Assembly: GCA_002454165.1 (NCBI GenBank)
Contig: DKIG01000042.1
Span: 67,381-86,705, forward strand
Direction of reading: 5' to 3'
Origin: Gammaproteobacteria bacterium UBA6724
GTDB taxonomy: Bacteria > Pseudomonadota > Gammaproteobacteria > Pseudomonadales > Azotimanducaceae
Length of the DNA stretch: 19,325 bases
Under the pieces are notes generated by a model, which ran no database searches, was not told the origin of the DNA, and saw nothing but the letters and a program-made list of their open reading frames with translations. The stretch's first letter is position 1. Each line of letters begins with the position of its first letter. This document shows, piece by piece, positions 14,652-19,325 of the stretch. The position numbers were made by a program, and so were the translations under genes.

Positions 14652-17264
14652 TCAGTTATCTTCCCCAGCCATCTTCTGTAATTCGCTGATCAGATTGAGA
14701 GCATCCAGCGGAGTCATCTGGTTCACAGCCTGATCAAGTAAATGCTCTTGTATTTTGTCACCGGACTGCTTGTTATTAACGAATATGTCCGATTGTAGCG
14801 GGGTAGCCGTGTCGGTGATTCGCACCTCGTTTTCTTCAAGTTGCCTGAGCTTTTGCCGGGCCACATCAATTACTTCCTCAGGGACCCCAGCCAGCCGGGC
14901 GACCTGCAAGCCATAGCTCTGGCTGGTCGGACCATCATTGACGGTATACATAAATATGATCTGGTCACCAAATTCCTTTGCCGCCAGATGGACGTTCCGC
15001 GTTGCGGGCAGTGTTTCCGACAGGGAAGTCAGCTCAAAATAGTGGGTCGCAAACAGCGTCAATGCCTCGATTTTCTCTGCGATATAAGTAGCTACGGACC
15101 AGGCCAGCGACAGACCATCAAAGGTTGATGTACCCCGCCCCACCTCGTCCAGCAGTACCAGCGAATGATTCGTCGCATTATTCAGGATCATTGCCGTTTC
15201 CGTCATTTCCACCATAAAAGTTGAGCGCCCACTCGCGAGATCATCCGACGAGCCGATTCTGGTGAATATTCTGTCCACGGCACCAAGTTCTGCCTGTTTC
15301 GCCGGGACAAAACTACCGATATGACCCAGTAAGGTGATAAGGGCGCACTGGCGCATGTAGGTAGATTTACCGCCCATATTGGGACCGGTGATAACCAGCA
15401 GTTTGTGCTGTTCATTGAGGCTGAGATCATTACTGATGAAGGGTGAGTCAAGGTTTTGCTCCACAACCAGGTGCCTGCCCTCCCTGATTTCAAGTATGGC
15501 GGCATCCGTCAGCCTGGGTCGCGTAAGCTGTAACCTGAGCGCCCGTTCTGCCAGGGTGTTCAGGACATCCAGCTCGGAGACTGCCGCTGCCAAGGTTTGC
15601 AGTGGACCAAGATTCTGGACCAGTAGTTCAAGCAGTTGGTCATAAAGATGTTTTTCCCGGGCAAGTGCCCGACTTTTGCTACTGAGTGCCTTGTCTTCAA
15701 ATTCTTTCAGTTCGGGCGTGATGAATCGTTCAACATTTTTGAGAGTCTGGCGCCGGATGTAGTGTACCGGCACCTGGTCTGCCTGCGCCTTACTGACTTC
15801 AATGTAATAACCATGTACCCGGTTATAACTGACTTTCAAGGAGCTGAGTCCAGTCTGCTTGCGCTCGCTGGTTTCGAGTTTCACCAGAAATTCCGCCGCG
15901 TTCTCGCTGATGCTACGCAACTCATCCAAGGCTGTATCGTAACCTTCTGCGATCACACCGCCTTCCCGGATGACGCTGGCTGGATTCTCAATGATTGCTC
16001 GGGTCAAGGTTTCAGTAAGTTTGGGCATTGGCAGGCATGCATGGGTCAGATGTTTGATTCGGTTGGCATCAATGGCCCTGAGGTCAACCTGTAGCCCGGG
16101 CAACACACAGAGCGCATCTCGCAATCGGGCAAGGTCTCTTGGGCGTGCCGATCTGAGTGCAACTCGCGCCAGAATTCTCTCAATGTCACCAATCTGTTTG
16201 AAATGCCCCGCCAGTAAGGCATGCTGCTGTCGATCAACAATGTATTCCACGGCATCAAGCCGGTCGTTCAACACTGCTCGGGAACGAATTGGCCTGTGAA
16301 GCCAGCGTTTGAGTAGCCGCGCGCCCATGCTGGTAGTGGTGCGGTTGAGTACGGAATACAGGGTTTGTTCTTCGCCACCCTGGATGTTGACGGACAGCTC
16401 CAAGTTTCTGCGGGATGCCGCGTCAATCAATACAGAATCTTCTTCTGTGACTGGATGCAATGCCTTGATATGAGGCAAATCGGTCTTCTGGGTCTCCTTG
16501 ATGTAACCCAGCAAACAGCCCGCTGCACCAATGGCTATTGTCATGTTTTCACAACCGAATCCTGCCAGGTCGCGGGTGCCAAACTGTCGGCTCAGGTTTT
16601 CCAGTGCACCAGCAGAGTCAAATTCCCAGAGGGGTCGGCGACGGACACCAGCATGACTGCTCGCTGCTGGCGGATAATGTTGATCTTCGACTAGGATCAA
16701 TTCTGCAGGTGCCAGGCGATGTAGTTCGCTGGTCAGTGAATCGTCTCCCGTGATTTCTGTCAACTCAAACCGGCCGCTGGACAAATCCAGTGTGGCGATG
16801 CCATAGATTTCGTCCAGAATAGAAATAGCGGCAATCAGATTGTCCTGTTCAGCATCCAGCAAGGCCTCATCGGTGAGGGTTCCGGGCGTGAGGATACGGA
16901 CTACCTTGCGCTCTACTGGTCCTTTTGAAGTAGCCGGGTCGCCAATTTGCTCACAGATAGCAACGGATACGCCCAATTTCACTAATTTGGCGAGATAGGT
17001 GTCGACCGAATGGTAAGGAACGCCGCACATGGGAACGGGTTCATCGGTGGCAGATCTCCGGGCGGTAAGCGTGATGTCAAGCAGATCTGCTGCTCGCATG
17101 GCGTCGTCGTGAAACAATTCGTAGAAGTCCCCCATGCGGTAAAACAGCAGCTCATCCAAGTGATTCTTCTTGATATTCAGATACTGCTGCATCATGGGCG
17201 TCTGGCTGGTGAGGGTAGCGGTATCGGTCATTGCTGCCGTTTTCCCGTCCAGTTTTCCAGTCAT
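14652..17264 (-). CDS. mutS: DNA mismatch repair protein MutS
   Basis: An 870-residue MutS, close to the 853 of E. coli. It binds mismatches and small loops and recruits MutL. The N-terminal domain carries YRMGDFYELF with the Phe47-x-Glu49 pair that stacks on and contacts the mispaired base. The ATPase domain has Walker A GPNMGGKST (627-635), LLDEVGRGTSTFDG (Walker B and signature) and the ATHYFELT switch. The C-terminus is of normal length. Two starts are possible: the ATG at 17264, with AAAGGAAA eight bases upstream, and the ATG at 17231, without a ribosome binding site but closer to the E. coli start; I use the first. It is a single-gene unit, with divergent hppD upstream and the convergent dehydrogenase downstream. 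No other repair gene is nearby. Confidence 0.98.
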   Translation of the reverse strand: MTGKLDGKTAAMTDTATLTSQTPMMQQYLNIKKNHLDELLFYRMGDFYELFHDDAMRAADLLDITLTARRSATDEPVPMCGVPYHSVDTYLAKLVKLGVSVAICEQIGDPATSKGPVERKVVRILTPGTLTDEALLDAEQDNLIAAISILDEIYGIATLDLSSGRFELTEITGDDSLTSELHRLAPAELILVEDQHYPPAASSHAGVRRRPLWEFDSAGALENLSRQFGTRDLAGFGCENMTIAIGAAGCLLGYIKETQKTDLPHIKALHPVTEEDSVLIDAASRRNLELSVNIQGGEEQTLYSVLNRTTTSMGARLLKRWLHRPIRSRAVLNDRLDAVEYIVDRQQHALLAGHFKQIGDIERILARVALRSARPRDLARLRDALCVLPGLQVDLRAIDANRIKHLTHACLPMPKLTETLTRAIIENPASVIREGGVIAEGYDTALDELRSISENAAEFLVKLETSERKQTGLSSLKVSYNRVHGYYIEVSKAQADQVPVHYIRRQTLKNVERFITPELKEFEDKALSSKSRALAREKHLYDQLLELLVQNLGPLQTLAAAVSELDVLNTLAERALRLQLTRPRLTDAAILEIREGRHLVVEQNLDSPFISNDLSLNEQHKLLVITGPNMGGKSTYMRQCALITLLGHIGSFVPAKQAELGAVDRIFTRIGSSDDLASGRSTFMVEMTETAMILNNATNHSLVLLDEVGRGTSTFDGLSLAWSVATYIAEKIEALTLFATHYFELTSLSETLPATRNVHLAAKEFGDQIIFMYTVNDGPTSQSYGLQVARLAGVPEEVIDVARQKLRQLEENEVRITDTATPLQSDIFVNNKQSGDKIQEHLLDQAVNQMTPLDALNLISELQKMAGEDN

Positions 17265-17340
17265 TACGATTTCCTTTCTTCAGGTTTTCACGATTGCCAT
17301 TTAACCAAATTCACCATGGGAGTGCTTGGTAGATTTCCAG

Positions 17341-17424
17341 ATTTGAGGACAGGCTAGAATTTGAGGACAGGCTAGATTTCAGGTTTAAGTTAAATGTAGT
17401 TAAATGTTGCCTGTCCTCAAATTT
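17341..17424. repeat. Repeat block with inverted copies in the mutS-hppD divergent region
   Basis: Two perfect 18-base tandem units, ATTTGAGGACAGGCTAGA, at 17341-17358 and 17359-17376 are followed by a truncated third (TTTCAGG) and a linker with two GTTAAATGT copies. An inverted copy GCCTGTCCTCAAATTT sits at 17409-17424. Fourteen bases (ATTTGAGGACAGGC) pair perfectly with the inverted copy, so either direct unit can form a hairpin or cruciform with it. The block lies between the two start regions; 17425-17561 probably holds the hppD promoter, but I could not fix its boxes. Confidence 0.92.
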
Positions 17425-17561
17425 ACTTGCTAACCCGATCAAAAAATCAACCAATTGCTGTTATAGTCAGCATTGTTACGGAGGCATCTTTTGTACCCGT
17501 GGTTGATTTCGTTGCATGGCTTGGATGGACTTGTGGTAATCGGGGCAGAGGGAGGGACATT

Positions 17562-18647
17562 ATGAAGAATCCAATGGGGCTTGACGGGTTTGAATTCGTT
17601 GAATTCTCTGCGCCAGAGAAGGATTGTCTTGAGCCTGTGTTTACCCAGCTGGGTTTTATTTTGGTGGCGCGGCATCGTTCCAAGGATGTGCAACTCTGGC
17701 GTCAGGGTGACATCAACTTTATTACCAACTATGAGCCGCTGAGCGTTGGAACCTTCCAAGCCGAGGAGCATGGTCCCTGTGCCAGTGGGCTGGCATTTCG
17801 GGTCAAGGATGCACAGCAGGCTTACCGTCGGGCTCTGGAACTGGGCGCGCAGCCCGTTGACCTTCCAGCGGGCCCCATGGAACTCCGGCTACCGGCTATT
17901 CGAGGGATTGGTGGTGCGCCTTTGTATCTGATTGATCTATATGAACCTGGTAGCAGTATCTACGATATTGATTTTGAATTCCTGCCAGATGTGGAGTACA
18001 ACCCGCAGGGACTGGGTTTGAAAGTCATAGATCACCTGACCCACAATGTGTACCGAGGTCGTATGGACTACTGGGCTGGTTTTTACGAGAAGTATTTCAA
18101 CTTCCGGGAGATTCGACATTTCAACATTAAGGGTCAACATAGCGGGCTGGTTTCCCGTGCCATGACCGCACCAGATGACAAGATTCGCATTCCCCTGAAT
18201 GAGGAGGCGAGCGACAGTCAGGACGGTCAAATTGAAGAGTTTCTCATGCAGTACAGGGGTGAAGGGATCCAGCATATTGCCTTTGCCTGCGAGCATCTGC
18301 CCGAGACCCTGGATAGGTTGAAAAGCCGCCAGCTACCCTTTGTACCGCCACCGCCAGATGCCTATTACGACATGCTGGAAGAGCGCCTACCGGGTCATGG
18401 TGAATCAGTTGCCGAGCTCAAGGCCCGTAGCATTTTGCTGGATGGTAACACAGAGGACGGGGAACCCAGGTTGTTGTTGCAGGTCTTTTCTGTACCGATG
18501 ATTGGTCCCATCTTCTTTGAATTTATTGAAAGAAAGCGTGATGAGGGCTTTGGCGAGGGTAACTTTCAGGCTTTGTTTGAATCAATAGAACGTGAGCAGA
18601 AGCAACATAATCAGACAAAACGCAAGGTAGCAGGGACCTCAAAATGA
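17562..18647 (+). CDS. hppD: 4-hydroxyphenylpyruvate dioxygenase
   Basis: A 361-residue non-heme Fe(II) dioxygenase of the vicinal oxygen chelate fold. It converts 4-hydroxyphenylpyruvate to homogentisate in tyrosine breakdown and pyomelanin or quinone precursor formation. The metal ligands are visible at His158 (VIDHLTHNV), His238 (IQHIAFAC) and Glu320 (GPIFFEFIER), almost the same numbers as in Pseudomonas HPPD. GFGEGNFQALFESIE is the typical C-terminal gate. The frame is open to 17427, but the ATG at 17562 has GGAGG six bases upstream and gives the standard length. The stop overlaps the next gene's ATG. No homogentisate dioxygenase or fumarylacetoacetase gene is in view, though the window ends shortly after. 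Confidence 0.96.
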   Translation: MKNPMGLDGFEFVEFSAPEKDCLEPVFTQLGFILVARHRSKDVQLWRQGDINFITNYEPLSVGTFQAEEHGPCASGLAFRVKDAQQAYRRALELGAQPVDLPAGPMELRLPAIRGIGGAPLYLIDLYEPGSSIYDIDFEFLPDVEYNPQGLGLKVIDHLTHNVYRGRMDYWAGFYEKYFNFREIRHFNIKGQHSGLVSRAMTAPDDKIRIPLNEEASDSQDGQIEEFLMQYRGEGIQHIAFACEHLPETLDRLKSRQLPFVPPPPDAYYDMLEERLPGHGESVAELKARSILLDGNTEDGEPRLLLQVFSVPMIGPIFFEFIERKRDEGFGEGNFQALFESIEREQKQHNQTKRKVAGTSK

Positions 18648-19168
18648 GCATTCGACGGATTCACCATGTGGCTTATCGTTGCCGTGATGCGAAGGAGACA
18701 GTGTACTTTTATCGGGATCTGTTGGGCATGGACTTTACGTTGGCTATTGCGGAGGATACCGTGCCTTCAACCGGGGAGCAGGACCCCTACATGCATGTAT
18801 TCCTTGACGCCGGTAACGAAAATCGGCTGGCGTTTTTTGAACTGCCTAATTCCCCCGCTATGGGCAAGGACGCAAACACCCCTGCCTGGGTGCAACACAT
18901 CGCCTTTGAGCTGGATACACTTGAAGAACAACAGGCGAAGAAAGCGACGCTGGAGGCTGCCGGCATTGATGTACTGGGACCAGTAAATCACGGTATTTTC
19001 GATTCTATCTACTTTTTAGACCCGAACGGACATCGCATTGAATTCACCGTGAACAAGGGTACGCCCGAACAAATGCAACAGCTTGCAGATGTTGCGGAAG
19101 AGATGCTTGAAGAATGGAGTCGCACCAAAAAGGCACCGCATCATGCCGATTGGCTACACCGCTTGTAA
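18644..19168 (+). CDS. VOC-superfamily (glyoxalase/dioxygenase-like) protein
   Basis: A 174-residue single VOC module: two beta-alpha-beta-beta-beta repeats, IRRIHHVAYRCRDAKETVYFYRDLLGM near the start and VQHIAFELDTLEEQQ in the second half. Likely metal ligands are His7 or His8, His in VQHIAF and Glu in GHRIEFTV. The ATG overlaps the hppD stop by ATGA, so the two are co-translated, suggesting a role linked to tyrosine or aromatic ring breakdown, for example an extra extradiol or isomerase step; this is inference from position. The C-terminal tail after the second module is helical and charged. No exact family name can be given. Confidence 0.85.
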   Translation: MSIRRIHHVAYRCRDAKETVYFYRDLLGMDFTLAIAEDTVPSTGEQDPYMHVFLDAGNENRLAFFELPNSPAMGKDANTPAWVQHIAFELDTLEEQQAKKATLEAAGIDVLGPVNHGIFDSIYFLDPNGHRIEFTVNKGTPEQMQQLADVAEEMLEEWSRTKKAPHHADWLHRL

Positions 19169-19176
19169 CCTCTTAA

Positions 19177-19325
19177 TCAGAATTTCAGATTAGTTCAGAA
19201 TTTTGGGACGGGCAGGCAGGAAATAATCCGAACCCGAAATCCTGCTTGGTCTCAAATCTAGGCTGTCCTCAAATCTAGGCTGTCCTCAAATCTAGGCTGT
19301 CCTCAAATCTAGGCTGTCCTGAAAT
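19177..19325. repeat. Terminal repeat block: four perfect 17-bp tandem units
   Basis: After diverged fragments (CAGAATTTCAGATTAG, GGGACGGGCAGGCAGGA) between about 19180 and 19220, four identical 17-base units CTCAAATCTAGGCTGTC run from 19251 to 19318, and a fifth begins at 19319 and is cut by the window end. Their reverse complement reads TTTGAGGACAGCCTAGA in the family register, so this array carries the GCC form of the core. It lies downstream of the VOC gene. Confidence 0.93.

Noticed and set aside
17427..17561. N-terminal extension of HPPD
   Set aside because: The ATG at 17562 has a strong ribosome binding site and gives the standard length and metal-ligand numbering.

Overview
The window looks like a chromosomal segment of a gammaproteobacterium, probably marine or otherwise free-living. 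This is inferred from the RhlB-type DEAD-box helicase, the short-type ArgC, MiaE, the HPPD gene with a VOC partner, and a Sec-containing GrdB-like protein. No rRNA or taxonomic marker is present, so the assignment is tentative. Most genes are ordinary metabolism or information processing. The unusual content is in the gaps between them.

Layout. (a) 26-5112, minus strand, one tight unit read argC > class I aminotransferase > sodium:solute symporter > rhlB, with gaps of 4 and 11 bases and then an ATGA overlap. (b) 5386-7351, minus, miaE > GT-A-like glycosyltransferase. (c) 7477-9224, minus, an acyl-CoA dehydrogenase followed by a MAPEG membrane-protein pseudogene with one in-frame stop and one frameshift. 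(d) 9475-10395, minus, a REP-associated Y1 (HUH) transposase inside a candidate element bounded by short inverted repeats. (e) 10779-11648, minus, a GrdB-like selenoprotein: one reading frame crosses an in-frame UGA in a U-P-V-C motif, with a SECIS-like hairpin just after the UGA. (f) 12020-13246, plus, a two-RCK-domain channel-like protein without a recognisable potassium selectivity filter. (g) 13508-14515, plus, a D-2-hydroxyacid dehydrogenase. (h) 14652-17264, minus, mutS. (i) 17562-19168, plus, hppD and an overlapping VOC protein.

The strongest unexplained signal is a dispersed repeat family with a unit of about 17-18 bases, consensus TTTSAGGACAGSCTAGA (S = G or C). Counted by eye, the core AGGACAG or its complement occurs about 27 times in non-coding DNA, in single copies, tandem arrays and inverted pairs. 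It occurs about five times in coding sequence, close to the two or three expected by chance for a 7-mer over both strands. The family occupies nearly every junction between transcription units and is absent from gaps inside operons. It often starts within a base or two of a stop codon. Its longer 29-base form recurs 8 kb apart. The Y1 transposase lies among these repeats, which suggests but does not prove a REP/RAYT-like relationship.
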